Assembly (NCBI GenBank): GCA_033064195.1 | Contig: JARBJD010000427.1 | Span: 1 to 53,633, forward strand | Direction of reading: 5' to 3' | DNA length: 53,633 nt | DNA from: Blattamonas nauphoetae | Lineage: Eukaryota; Preaxostyla; Oxymonadida | Part shown: in pieces, positions 41,685-50,370 of the stretch | Numbering within the stretch: position 1 is the first letter of the stretch | Layout of the letters: every line of letters begins with the position of its first letter | Notes under the pieces: model-generated | Databases searched by the model: none | Told to the model about the DNA's origin: nothing | What the model saw: only the letters and a program-made list of their open reading frames with translations | Position numbers and translations under genes: made by a program

Positions 41685-42522
41685 GAAAATGATTGATCAT
41701 AATCTCTCGACAACCAACGAGAATACAGCAGTGATTGACTCACTTCAGAAGACAACAGAAGCACACAAGACAGCGATATCTTCAATTCAGAAAGTAGTGA
41801 GCACAAATGGATCGATCACGACACCAGAAATTGGAGGACTGATCAATGTGAATGGAGCGAAGTGGAATATCTCAGAAGGATCACTTCCGAAGTATCCTGG
41901 AACATATCCGGCATCAACATTTTCTTCTGGAATTTCAATCTCACAATCGATTGCAGAAACTTCAGGAATTCAGTTCAATGGTGATGGAATTATTATGTGG
42001 TCTCCCTGTGACAAACCAGCATTGTACTATTACGATGAGGACACGGGTTCAGGAGTGTTTTCAATATCCACAACGGGAAGTTTTTCTCAGCTATCAGACA
42101 GAAGAGTGAAAAGAAATATTGAACCATATCCTAATGTTCTCGAGCAACTGAATAAAGTGGAAATTGTTCGCTACCAATTCAACACATTTGACTCGAAGAT
42201 CAACAAAGTCACAAGACAAATTGAAAGTGAAACTGATGAAGAACACTTGAAGAACTGCAAAGAGAAATGTGAATGTCTGAAGAAGGAAAGTGAGAAGAAA
42301 CACATTGGAGTGATTGCACAACAGATCCAAGAAATATTCCCCGAAGTCGTGAATGATTCCAATCCAGATTGTCTTCAAGTTGATTATGCAGAACTCTCTT
42401 GCTTCTGTCTCAAAGCCATTCAGGAACTGAGTAGCATTGTCGGGCAACAACAGACACTCATCAATGAACTCATACAAAAATATAATTCCCTGATCGAAAC
42501 AATGACTAATACTCCAACATGA
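41632..42522 (+). CDS. Polinton B fibre-like protein with S74 self-cleaving chaperone domain
   Basis: About 296 residues. The N-terminal part (1-60) is helical and polar; the middle (60-150) is Gly/Ser-rich beta sequence (AKWNISEGS, GIQFNGDGIIMW). The C-terminal part from about 155 is a Peptidase_S74 domain: SDRRVKRNI holds the Ser-Lys pair (about 155 and 160), and HIGVIAQQIQEIFPEVV (about 223) is its signature. A Cys/Lys/Glu-rich coiled insert lies between. In phage tail spikes and MYRF proteins this domain drives trimer folding and then cuts itself off. The role as a host-contact fibre is inferred. A start at 41650 (MNRQKYNSQ) is also possible. Confidence 0.85.
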   Translation: MKEQTKMNRQKYNSQMIEKMIDHNLSTTNENTAVIDSLQKTTEAHKTAISSIQKVVSTNGSITTPEIGGLINVNGAKWNISEGSLPKYPGTYPASTFSSGISISQSIAETSGIQFNGDGIIMWSPCDKPALYYYDEDTGSGVFSISTTGSFSQLSDRRVKRNIEPYPNVLEQLNKVEIVRYQFNTFDSKINKVTRQIESETDEEHLKNCKEKCECLKKESEKKHIGVIAQQIQEIFPEVVNDSNPDCLQVDYAELSCFCLKAIQELSSIVGQQQTLINELIQKYNSLIETMTNTPT

Positions 42523-42916
42523 GATCAACCAGAAATTCATAATACTCTTTGGTTATTTTTCCATTGATTGTCTCGGTTGTTTCCATCTCAATTGATTCAC
42601 CAGAACTGTCTTTGAACCAGATCTTCACTATTGATTGTCGAGTAGTTAGTTCCCACTTCTTTCGCTTCGCAATCTGTTCGTTGCAGAAAGCAACAAATGA
42701 GTCATTGAATGCATCGGTCTGGATCCAATCACCATGGATTGTGATGTGCTGAGGAATGTCTTTTGAGATGACAGTTGAGTTACCATTTATTTCTTCCCTC
42801 ACATGAATGAGTTTGCAGTCAAGAAAATAGATGTATTTTTGTTTTCTGGAATTAGAAAAATCATGTGGTAGTTGAGCAGTGTGAGAATTCTGAATTGAGA
42901 AGTAACGCTTCACCAT
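42506..42916 (-). CDS. Polinton B 136-aa protein, unknown
   Basis: Open frame starting MVKRYFSIQNSHTAQLPHDF, rich in beta-type and aromatic residues (KYIYFLDCKLIHVREEING; QSIVKIWFKDSSGESI). No membrane segment. It is convergent with the fibre gene, overlapping its 3' end slightly, and lies downstream of the capsid genes. Upstream it has the AT-rich motif (42930-42940). A small virion or penton-type part is possible from position only. Confidence 0.7.
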   Translation of the reverse strand: MVKRYFSIQNSHTAQLPHDFSNSRKQKYIYFLDCKLIHVREEINGNSTVISKDIPQHITIHGDWIQTDAFNDSFVAFCNEQIAKRKKWELTTRQSIVKIWFKDSSGESIEMETTETINGKITKEYYEFLVDLMLEY

Positions 42917-42929
42917 TTGTGTTTTCTAC

Positions 42930-42940
42930 AAAAATAAAAT
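42930..42940 (-). promoter_or_regulatory. AT-rich promoter-like motif before 136-aa gene
   Basis: TTTTATTTTTG on the coding strand, about 14 bp before the ATG; same motif as before PolB and the capsid genes. Confidence 0.5.
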
Positions 42941-42990
42941 ATCACATTTGATTTAGTAATATGACTTCGTCATCTTAGAAATGCGAAGCA

Positions 42991-44694
42991 TTAATAACCT
43001 CTCTTCACTTCTTCACATGCTTCTTGAAGTCGACGATCAATGACATATCGCACTCGTGGTTGTTCATTCTCAATCCAGAACAGCCAGTACGTTGCTTGAT
43101 GTAGTGCCAATATCGGTGGAGGAGGACCTTCTGCAGTTGATGTGAAATATGGATCAAGTGCTCCCTGATGGATTGGTGTTCCTCTGAAGACAATATTAAC
43201 TGATTCTGCTGTCGAAATTCCTTCTTCTCCACCAGCGATATTACCTCGTTCTGTTGGAACCATAAATGTGAAACTCGTTGCATCTGTAGTACCAGTGTGG
43301 TATCTTCTTTTGTACAGTTTGTCTTTGTACTCATACACGCGAGGTACACAAATGGAATTCTCAAACTCTTCTGTTGCAGAACACCCAAGGAAATCACCAT
43401 TCACCATCATCATTTGATAGAACTCAGGTGAGAGTGTTGACATCGGGAAATTGGGAAAGTTGGTTCCAAGCATTTCGAAGTGACCAACGTAGTGAGGATT
43501 TCTGAAGACTGTACATTCGTTTGGTCTTTCTGGGAATAAGCACATTAGATTCATGAGATTGTTGAGTTTGATACTGATGTTTGATCTTACTCCCATTGCT
43601 GTTGCTTTTGATTGGAATGATTGTGTGTCAATTCTTTCAGCTTTGAGGACATACAGTGTCTTTGAATAGGTATTGATGAGAGATTGTTTTGTTGCATCAG
43701 TCATTTGATATCCATAGCAAATTGTTGTTGCTTTTTCCACAGATGAAGAAACCAGAGTGGTTGTTGCTTTCTTTATATTGACTCCTGGTATTACTGCTGA
43801 TGGTTGAGTGATGTTGGAGTATCCATTACATTGTTCGACTGGATTACCAATTTGAGGAAATTCCTGTGTGGTATAAACCCAATCTCCTTGATATATTATC
43901 TCCGCACGACCTCCACCAAGCGAGTTTGCCAAATCTTCAGCAGCAATATTCCACTGATCTGTGACTGATTTTTTTAGAACAGTTGACGCTTGAATTGGAC
44001 AATACACAAGTGAATCAGCTGTCAAATGAAATCTCAAACGTAAAGTACCAAAGATTGAATTTGGATATTGATCAAATGTACTAAGTGGAAGTAAGTTCAC
44101 AAATGGAATCACCAATGGAATTGTGATTGTGTGGGTTGGAGGAAATTTATTAGATCCGGAGGAGACCGGAGTATAGTAGCAACCACACACACTTGGATCC
44201 ATTCTCTGAACATTTTCCCAAAGACTGTAGCAATGCTTCATGTTGTTCTTCTCTTCATGTGACTTGAATGTGTGATACAGAAATGATTCGTGAACATGAT
44301 TATTCTGAAGTGTATTGTCAATAATGTTACCTTGACTGTCGACGAGTCTCATATCTCGAATTGCATCTGATGACGATTTAAATCCGTAGAACATTCCGAA
44401 CACACCAACTTTTTGATTATCTACATACTCGGGTGATGTAACTGAAACAGTGACATTTAGATCGATACGTAAATGACTCTTCTCAAACTCAGTCACATCA
44501 TGACCATCATAGCACAATGGAACTTCAATCTCATCTCCGATTCTGCATGGCATGGGAGGATTTGTTGCATGTACCTCTTGAATAGTGAACACATGTGGTT
44601 CTGAATCCCATTGTTTTGGCAAGTGGTTCTGCACTTCAATTTGCTCAAGTAATGTCGATGTTGGTTTGGATTGATTAGATCTGATACTTCTCAT
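42991..44694 (-). CDS. Polinton B major capsid-like protein 1 (double jelly-roll type)
   Basis: 567 residues. It shares order and motifs with the next gene: GDEIEVPL (about 53), FGMFYGFKSSSDAIRDMRL (about 99-117), an ESFLYHTFK block, IFGTLRLRFHL...LVYCPI, and a C-terminal PPPPILALHQATYWLF segment. The GxK...iRDl.l...ng.ii block is the pattern I associate with Polinton and virophage double jelly-roll capsid proteins. The assignment rests on this, the length and the context, not on a computed match. The frame looks whole. Confidence 0.78.
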   Translation of the reverse strand: MRSIRSNQSKPTSTLLEQIEVQNHLPKQWDSEPHVFTIQEVHATNPPMPCRIGDEIEVPLCYDGHDVTEFEKSHLRIDLNVTVSVTSPEYVDNQKVGVFGMFYGFKSSSDAIRDMRLVDSQGNIIDNTLQNNHVHESFLYHTFKSHEEKNNMKHCYSLWENVQRMDPSVCGCYYTPVSSGSNKFPPTHTITIPLVIPFVNLLPLSTFDQYPNSIFGTLRLRFHLTADSLVYCPIQASTVLKKSVTDQWNIAAEDLANSLGGGRAEIIYQGDWVYTTQEFPQIGNPVEQCNGYSNITQPSAVIPGVNIKKATTTLVSSSVEKATTICYGYQMTDATKQSLINTYSKTLYVLKAERIDTQSFQSKATAMGVRSNISIKLNNLMNLMCLFPERPNECTVFRNPHYVGHFEMLGTNFPNFPMSTLSPEFYQMMMVNGDFLGCSATEEFENSICVPRVYEYKDKLYKRRYHTGTTDATSFTFMVPTERGNIAGGEEGISTAESVNIVFRGTPIHQGALDPYFTSTAEGPPPPILALHQATYWLFWIENEQPRVRYVIDRRLQEACEEVKRGY

Positions 44695-44700
44695 TTATAG

Positions 44701-44712
44701 AAAAATAAAAAA
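44701..44712 (-). promoter_or_regulatory. AT-rich promoter-like motif before capsid gene 1
   Basis: TTTTTTATTTTT on the coding strand, 6 bp before the ATG. Confidence 0.55.
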
Positions 44713-44741
44713 TACAATTTCATTATTTTCTTTTACTGTTT

Positions 44742-46625
44742 TCAATTTGGCATGATCCCGAGATCTTGGTGCAGTGCTTTCAGTGTGTGATTTGGATAGT
44801 ACTCGACTCTGGGTTCATCGTTCCTGAATCGTAGTACCCACCACGTTGTTGCAGTTGTCGCTAAAATCGGTGCAGGAGGATGTGTAAATGTTGTCATCAT
44901 TCCAAGCTTTTCAGGAATTCCTTGACTTGTGTCGAGAACATTGTAGTAGGTATCAATCACTCCTTGATAAATCGGATGAGATCTCAATGTGACTGCAACA
45001 TTCTGACCTCTGGAACTGATTGAATCATTGCAGTTTGTTGGACAACCATTTCTCTGAGTTGGAAAGCATAGAAGGAAGTCAGTATTATCATGAATCGGGC
45101 GTACTCTTGTCATTGTCTCTTTTTCATAATTCCGATCACCAGAGAGTTTCTGTTCAACGAGAGAATCCGTCAATGATCGCTCCAAATCATCAGGAACAGC
45201 TAGATACGAATCGAGATTGAGAGTCGACAAGGCGAACTGATAAAAGCGAGCTCCAATTGTGGTTGTCGGTTGTTCTGGAAAATACCTATTTTGTAGATTC
45301 ACCTGAAGATTCTTCTGCATTGGATTATGGAAACAAGTGACTTCATTCTCGTAGTGACGAAACAGGAGCATAATATCCTTGGCATTAACAACCACCATTT
45401 GTTGAGTACAATCAATTCCTGTTTCCGTTGGTGTCTTCTGAAATGGATAAAACGAGATCTTCTCTGCAGGAATTGTTCCAGGACGATTCTGATACATCTT
45501 TTTTAGATTCTCTTTTGCATCTTTTTTCATATTGTATCCAGAACTCATGCAATACACATCATCAATTTGATACGTCATGACGTTAAGTGAGATGGACTGA
45601 TCCACATATTCTGGTTCTTTTGTGATAGTTCCAGCTGAATTAATTGTGATATCTTGAGTAACTGCTGGTATCCTGAATGATTGACCAATCTGAACGAAGT
45701 TCTTAGTGCATGAGGTGACAAGATTGTTAAAGAAATATGGACGAGTAGATTGACAGTTTAGAATAGAACTTTGAATTGGAGGACATAATGATTTATAGTC
45801 GCTCAGTATTAACGAGAGTGTATCTTTCAAAGTGAGTTCAGGATTAACTGGACAACAAACCAATGCATCTTCATTCATGTGAACACTCAATTTCAGATTT
45901 CCAAAGAGGCATCTTGGATAGTCAGTCATCCCTGAGAAAATGAGAAGATCTTCAAGATTGATTGACACACGAATTGGTACATCAATACTGTCTTGGAATA
46001 CTCCTGTTCCAGATGTCGTTGTGAAATCCGAAAGTGGAATATATACACCAGCGACTGATTCATCATGATTCCAAGCATTTTTCCAAGGTGTATGTGAGTG
46101 TTTTCGATTCTCCAATTGACTCTTCGGTTTGATCATATTGTAGATGTGAGACTCCATTGATACATCATTGTTTGTTGTGCTGATGATCCGTTGATTGTTG
46201 TGAAGAACAGTGAGGTCACGAAAGATAGATGCCGAATGCTTGAGTCCAACGAAGATGAATATCCTCTCATTCATGAACGATCCAATTTTACCAGCTGTAG
46301 TTTGCCAATTATTGACTCTCAATGTCGCAGTCATTGTGAACGTGATAAACGAATCATCAATTTGACAAATGTCCTGATTACCAGTCAGTGGAATGATTAT
46401 CTCTTGCCCTGTATAGAATCGTGCATTCTCTGATGGTTTCAATTCTTGAATAGAAGTACTGTGAGCTCCATCATTCAGAAGATAATTAATGTGATGCTCA
46501 GACTGAAGTTGCTGTTGTATTTGACCCATGTCATCTCTTGTGTATTCTATCCTTCCAGTGGTATTTCCAGTCAGTGATGATGCTCCAGTTCTTTTGTTTG
46601 TCAGATGTGTTATATGCGAGTTCAT
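44742..46625 (-). CDS. Polinton B major capsid-like protein 2 (paralogue)
   Basis: 627 residues. Blocks aligned with capsid protein 1: GQEIIIPL (about 73), FIFVGLKHSASIFRDLTV (about 123-140), MESHIYNMIK, LFGNLKLSVHM...LVCCPV, and a C-terminal PPAPILATTATTWWVL followed by NDEPRVEYY. Overall similarity is low outside these blocks, so the duplication is old. The two genes are adjacent, in the same direction, about 50 bp apart, each with its own AT-rich motif. One may be the hexon and the other a specialised capsid part. Confidence 0.78.
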   Translation of the reverse strand: MNSHITHLTNKRTGASSLTGNTTGRIEYTRDDMGQIQQQLQSEHHINYLLNDGAHSTSIQELKPSENARFYTGQEIIIPLTGNQDICQIDDSFITFTMTATLRVNNWQTTAGKIGSFMNERIFIFVGLKHSASIFRDLTVLHNNQRIISTTNNDVSMESHIYNMIKPKSQLENRKHSHTPWKNAWNHDESVAGVYIPLSDFTTTSGTGVFQDSIDVPIRVSINLEDLLIFSGMTDYPRCLFGNLKLSVHMNEDALVCCPVNPELTLKDTLSLILSDYKSLCPPIQSSILNCQSTRPYFFNNLVTSCTKNFVQIGQSFRIPAVTQDITINSAGTITKEPEYVDQSISLNVMTYQIDDVYCMSSGYNMKKDAKENLKKMYQNRPGTIPAEKISFYPFQKTPTETGIDCTQQMVVVNAKDIMLLFRHYENEVTCFHNPMQKNLQVNLQNRYFPEQPTTTIGARFYQFALSTLNLDSYLAVPDDLERSLTDSLVEQKLSGDRNYEKETMTRVRPIHDNTDFLLCFPTQRNGCPTNCNDSISSRGQNVAVTLRSHPIYQGVIDTYYNVLDTSQGIPEKLGMMTTFTHPPAPILATTATTWWVLRFRNDEPRVEYYPNHTLKALHQDLGIMPN

Positions 46626-46631
46626 TTTAAC

Positions 46632-46644
46632 AAAAATAAAAAAA
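46632..46644 (-). promoter_or_regulatory. AT-rich promoter-like motif before capsid gene 2
   Basis: TTTTTTTATTTTTG on the coding strand, about 6 bp before the ATG. Confidence 0.55.
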
Positions 46645-46662
46645 CATAATTGTTACTTTCAT

Positions 46663-46962
46663 TTACTTTTTCTTTTTTGGTTTCTTCGCTTTTGGCTTCA
46701 GCTTTTCTTCTAGCTTCAGTATTTCGCCTCTGAGCTTGTTTGCAACTGCTGTGTTTCCTTCATTGATCGCTTGCTCGTATTGTGCCATCTTGTCTGCATG
46801 GATTTGCTGATCCGATTTCACATCTGGTATCATCTCCACTCCTGTCTGTGCGACCTTAGAAATCAGTGGTCCAACGAAGGGAATAAGATTTAGAAATGGA
46901 GCTCCAACTCTGAGTATGTTTTTTCCGACTGCTGCCAATTTTGATAACCAACCTGGTGCCAT
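46663..46962 (-). CDS. Polinton B 99-aa MAPG protein, membrane-active candidate
   Basis: It starts MAPGWLSKLAAVGKNILRV, followed by a hydrophobic, Pro/Gly-rich segment (APFLNLIPFVGPLISKVA). Next comes an acidic helix, and the end is very basic (KPKAKKPKKKK). The layout, an amphipathic N terminus with a basic tail, is like adenovirus pVI/pX-type minor capsid proteins found in related elements. The link is inferred from layout, not sequence. The AT-rich motif lies at 46970-46979. Confidence 0.7.
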   Translation of the reverse strand: MAPGWLSKLAAVGKNILRVGAPFLNLIPFVGPLISKVAQTGVEMIPDVKSDQQIHADKMAQYEQAINEGNTAVANKLRGEILKLEEKLKPKAKKPKKKK

Positions 46963-47000
46963 TTTTAGGAAAATAAAAATATTCGAATACTAGTGAATGT

Positions 47001-47309
47001 TTATCCTTTGAATTGAATTTTGGAATTTGACGAGAGTGGCATATCATCATTGGAGTATCGTCCATTTCGTGGAGGTTCGTACTCGATCATCTGCGGTTTC
47101 TGTGCTCGATTGATCACCTTATTTTGTTGATAAACGTCCATCATTCCTCCTAATCCATTGAGTATTCCACCTGCTGTTTGTCCGAATTTACTGTTCGTTT
47201 GAGAGAGCAATCCACCACCGACTTGAAGCAATGTTGGAGCTAGAGGTTTGATGAATTGAAAGAATTGCTTGCCGATATTTTTGAGTTTGTTGAAACTTCC
47301 TGGTGCCAT
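47001..47309 (-). CDS. Polinton B 102-aa MAPG protein
   Basis: It starts MAPGSFNKLKNIGKQFFQFI and continues with Gly-rich hydrophobic stretches (LLQVGGGLLSQ; TAGGILNGLGGMMDVY), then a basic, Pro-rich tail. It shares the MAPG start and basic-amphipathic N terminus with the neighbouring 99-aa protein. A minor capsid or DNA-associated role is likely from position. The AT-rich motif lies further upstream (about 47358-47370), giving a longer leader than in the other genes. Confidence 0.68.
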   Translation of the reverse strand: MAPGSFNKLKNIGKQFFQFIKPLAPTLLQVGGGLLSQTNSKFGQTAGGILNGLGGMMDVYQQNKVINRAQKPQMIEYEPPRNGRYSNDDMPLSSNSKIQFKG

Positions 47310-47422
47310 TTATGCAATTTTGAGAAATTGTGTTGAAGAGACGAAGTCTATTTAAGTAAAAATAAAAAATACAATTCATTTATAATTTTAACGAGGAAAT
47401 AATCTCAGAAGAGATTTCTGCC

Positions 47423-48049
47423 CTAACGGGGTATTGCTTTCGTCAGAGAAATGCCATAATTGAGAATTGTGTTGTATGCTTCATTGTAGGCAATGCTCAT
47501 GTCTTTTCCACCAACAAGGATCTTGAAAATGGTTCTAAACACTGGGAGTTTATTCAGACATAAGCACTTATCAGACAGATCATCCAGTTCGATCACCACA
47601 TCATTGATCCCAGTGAGTGTCGCAATCAGAGCACATAAATCACTTTGGTTTGTGATCAGTTTCTTTGATGGTTCAATGAGATTATTCAACAGTTTCTTTT
47701 CACAGGCGAATGCATTCTTGTAGACAAGCAGGAGCTGATCTTTGAATGCTGAAATGTTGGATGTATATTCTCGAAGCGGAATTGAACGGCTTTGAATTGG
47801 TGCTGATGGATAGGTCTCCAGTGGTGGATCGTAAGCACCTCGTTCATTGGATACCACAGGCTCAGAGCATACTCTTTCTCTCCCCAAAGGAGGGTTCGAA
47901 GCCTCTAGCGAGACCATCTCCATCTTCGATCCTCTATTATCTACTCCAGCTTTACTTCGATCTTCAATGATGACATTGTTGGTGATTGATGTTGGTACTG
48001 AAGAAGAACTTGTGTGTTTCGTAAATTGACAACTTAGAATTGGTTGCAT
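47423..48049 (-). CDS. Polinton B 208-aa protein, unknown
   Basis: The start is taken at the ATG at 48049, about 10 bp from TTTTTTATTTTTATAG. The first 90 residues are Ser/Pro-rich and likely disordered; the rest is helical (FKDQLLLVYKNAFACEKKLL; SDLCALIATLTGINDVVIEL). No family is recognised. The place in the virion gene block suggests a structural or assembly role. Confidence 0.68.
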   Translation of the reverse strand: MQPILSCQFTKHTSSSSVPTSITNNVIIEDRSKAGVDNRGSKMEMVSLEASNPPLGRERVCSEPVVSNERGAYDPPLETYPSAPIQSRSIPLREYTSNISAFKDQLLLVYKNAFACEKKLLNNLIEPSKKLITNQSDLCALIATLTGINDVVIELDDLSDKCLCLNKLPVFRTIFKILVGGKDMSIAYNEAYNTILNYGISLTKAIPR

Positions 48050-48059
48050 CACTTTCTAT

Positions 48060-48071
48060 AAAAATAAAAAA
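48060..48071 (-). promoter_or_regulatory. AT-rich promoter-like motif before 208-aa gene
   Basis: TTTTTTATTTTTA on the coding strand, 10 bp before the ATG; supports the ATG start over the in-frame GTG just upstream. Confidence 0.5.
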
Positions 48072-48092
48072 TATATATTAATGTTTTTAAAT

Positions 48093-49055
48093 TCACATTT
48101 CTGCTCGATCTATAGCTCCCATTCCAGAACTGTCCAACTGTGCAAATCGATAATACCCAGGCATTTCAGATTGGTATCCACTGATATCATCATCTGTGAC
48201 TGTTTTGAATGCTTTGGCTTTCAGTTTATTAACTTCTGTTGATATGTGAGTTGAATAGCGAGTACAGTATTCCGATAAATACGTTGTATCTTGAGTGATC
48301 ATTTGGAGAAACACTGGATAAATCTGATCTTTGAAGGCTTTCTTTTGTTTCATACTGGGATTGTAGTCCTGAACATGATCATGAAGCCATTGATCCCACA
48401 TCAATGATGCAATCTGTGATTGAATTGAATTGAACACCATATTGTCTAACACATTTTTGCTGGGATCAGCTGGATTGCTTCGATTTGCACGAGTTATTCC
48501 CAATGTGTCTGTCATGTGTTCACCAACAGCTCTCTTCATTATTGCATATGGTTGTTGAGATCGTTTGGTCTTCATCTCTTCATAGCTGATGTCTCGATAA
48601 TTGGTTGGCAAATCGTATGTTCCATTTTTGAGGAAATTCCGATGTACAGCTTTGATTCTCCTTCCATTCTCTTGATTAAAAGATGTATAGGATGTCTGTC
48701 TTCGCATGTCTGGAGTTGGATTCATTGCATAGTATGTCTCTTTGACTGGTCTGCTGTTGTATGGAGTGAGCATAGCACCATTGACTGCAATCAAATCTCC
48801 AGTATCATTATCGTAAACCATCACATCAGGAACTTGTCCATATTGTTCTACTTTCGCAGTCCAATTTCGTCCAGTTCTTTTAATATACTCACGTGCTGAT
48901 GGAAGACTACACAGAACATCATTGCGTCTGGTTTGAATATCATCGTCGGCATAGATTCGTTTCAATGCTGCATGAGTCTCCGGTCCGTATCTCATTCTTG
49001 GTTTCTTCGCTTGTGCTTTTCTTTGTGGTTGAATGTACACTATCTTTTGTGACAT
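48093..49055 (-). CDS. Polinton B 320-aa protein, unknown
   Basis: Starts MSQKIVYIQPQRKAQAKKPR with a basic N terminus, followed by a polar middle (VPDVMVYDNDTGDLIAVNGA; LTPYNSRPVKETYYAMNPTP) and a helical C-terminal half. No membrane segment, zinc site or known motif. The partial copy in element A is close to identical, with only slight changes near the N terminus. It is divergent from the ATPase across 61 bp. Confidence 0.72.
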   Translation of the reverse strand: MSQKIVYIQPQRKAQAKKPRMRYGPETHAALKRIYADDDIQTRRNDVLCSLPSAREYIKRTGRNWTAKVEQYGQVPDVMVYDNDTGDLIAVNGAMLTPYNSRPVKETYYAMNPTPDMRRQTSYTSFNQENGRRIKAVHRNFLKNGTYDLPTNYRDISYEEMKTKRSQQPYAIMKRAVGEHMTDTLGITRANRSNPADPSKNVLDNMVFNSIQSQIASLMWDQWLHDHVQDYNPSMKQKKAFKDQIYPVFLQMITQDTTYLSEYCTRYSTHISTEVNKLKAKAFKTVTDDDISGYQSEMPGYYRFAQLDSSGMGAIDRAEM

Positions 49056-49116
49056 TGTTTGTTTTCATACAAAATAAAAAAACCAAAAGTATATTTTAAT
49101 TAGAGTTAAATCACAA
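49056..49116. promoter_or_regulatory. Divergent promoter region, 320-aa gene and ATPase
   Basis: This 61-bp gap is nearly identical to 629-681 in copy A. It has the AT-rich motif (49071-49080) facing the 320-aa gene and TATATTTTAATTAGAG facing the ATPase. Confidence 0.55.
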
Positions 49117-49974
49117 ATGAAGAAATCGAATCAATCATTAACAGCATACGTGAATGCTAAATTGAGTGAAGCATCTAGTAGGAATGTGTCTCATGAAGTG
49201 CAATCACAGATTCATCCAGACTTGAATTTCAATCGCAACAGTGTCAATGTCCTCGTTGGAAATAGAGGAAGTGGGAAAACATTCAATGCTCTTCGAGAGG
49301 TTGCAAAACTCCAAAATGTTCAGGTCAGAAATGAATTGTTTCACTTGTTTGTCTTCGTCACTGATAAGAACATTGATCCGACTTTCAATAAATTCAAACC
49401 AATATTGAACGTTCCTTATGTGAAAGTCAAATATGATGAAGCACTTCCATTTCTGTTGGAACTCTCTGAATCGAAAGCTGCATATGAAGAAATTATTGAC
49501 AATCAATGGCAGAACAAAATCACTGATGAATGCCGAGATGATCTCTTTGATGCTCTATACATTGATGACTTCTCAGTGAAGAATCTCCAAACGATTATCC
49601 TTCTTGATGACTGTCGCCGAATTCTTGGTGAACGAAGAACATCCAAAAATAGAATGACAATGATGGACTTGTTACTGGAGAATCGACAACCGAAATTCAC
49701 TTTCTTTCTGACGATGCATGAACTCTTCAGTTTGTCAGCAGACATGAAGTCAAACATCGATTCAATGTGGATCTTTGGAGGATTCAACAAAGAACGAATC
49801 AGTCGAGTATATCCGCAGTTGAACTCCCCAATTGATATTCGACAATTCTGGAACGTATACCAACGAAAACAAAAGTGTGAAGCTGTCATTCTTCGATACA
49901 ATACTGATGGAGTTGCACTAAATGAGATCAACAAAGATGGGTTAATCAGAAGGGTCAGAGAACTCTTGAATTAG
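49117..49974 (+). CDS. Polinton B genome-packaging ATPase (A32/FtsK-HerA type)
   Basis: 285 residues with Walker A GNRGSGKT at 48-55 and Walker B TIILLDD at about 159-165, then the FFLTMHELF strand. It differs from the copy-A protein by few substitutions, a shorter N-terminal segment and a slightly longer C terminus (RVRELLN). Many codon differences are silent, which points to past selection on the protein. It is convergent with and overlaps the coiled-coil gene. Confidence 0.93.
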   Translation: MKKSNQSLTAYVNAKLSEASSRNVSHEVQSQIHPDLNFNRNSVNVLVGNRGSGKTFNALREVAKLQNVQVRNELFHLFVFVTDKNIDPTFNKFKPILNVPYVKVKYDEALPFLLELSESKAAYEEIIDNQWQNKITDECRDDLFDALYIDDFSVKNLQTIILLDDCRRILGERRTSKNRMTMMDLLLENRQPKFTFFLTMHELFSLSADMKSNIDSMWIFGGFNKERISRVYPQLNSPIDIRQFWNVYQRKQKCEAVILRYNTDGVALNEINKDGLIRRVRELLN

Positions 49975-50301
49975 GTTCCCAATGGTCTCGTCAAGACTTC
50001 GAAGCCTCATGCTGAGAGTATCTGTCAACGTTCGAATTGATTCTTCAATGTCTGATAATCTTTGATCAATCGAGAGTGAATTAGGAGAAGTGGAAGCATC
50101 AACATATCGTTTCCTCAGTGCTATCTCACCTCTTATTTTTGTTATTCTGTATCCATCAATTTGGATCATCCTATTCAGTTTCTGTGTTGTGTACTCATTC
50201 AGTTCTTTTCTATTCTTCTCCAAGTATCTCTGAAAGTCGTGGATGTTTGTGAACTCTTTCTGTTCTGGATCAAACGGTTCTAATATTTTCAGTGATGTCA
50301 T
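49942..50301 (-). CDS. Polinton B coiled-coil protein (119 aa)
   Basis: The start is the ATG at 50301 (MTSLKILEPFDPEQKEF), preceded by TTTTTATTTCATTGAA. The C-terminal heptad region (DQRLSDIEESIRTLTDTLSM, then SLDETIGNLIQEF) predicts a coiled coil. It overlaps the 3' end of the ATPase gene. Function unknown; an adaptor for packaging or integration is possible from context only. Confidence 0.68.
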   Translation of the reverse strand: MTSLKILEPFDPEQKEFTNIHDFQRYLEKNRKELNEYTTQKLNRMIQIDGYRITKIRGEIALRKRYVDASTSPNSLSIDQRLSDIEESIRTLTDTLSMRLRSLDETIGNLIQEFSDPSD

Positions 50302-50370
50302 TTCAATGAAATAAAAATATCTGAAACATTTTTGAAACGACGCCAATATAAAGCGAACGAAGTTCTGTGG

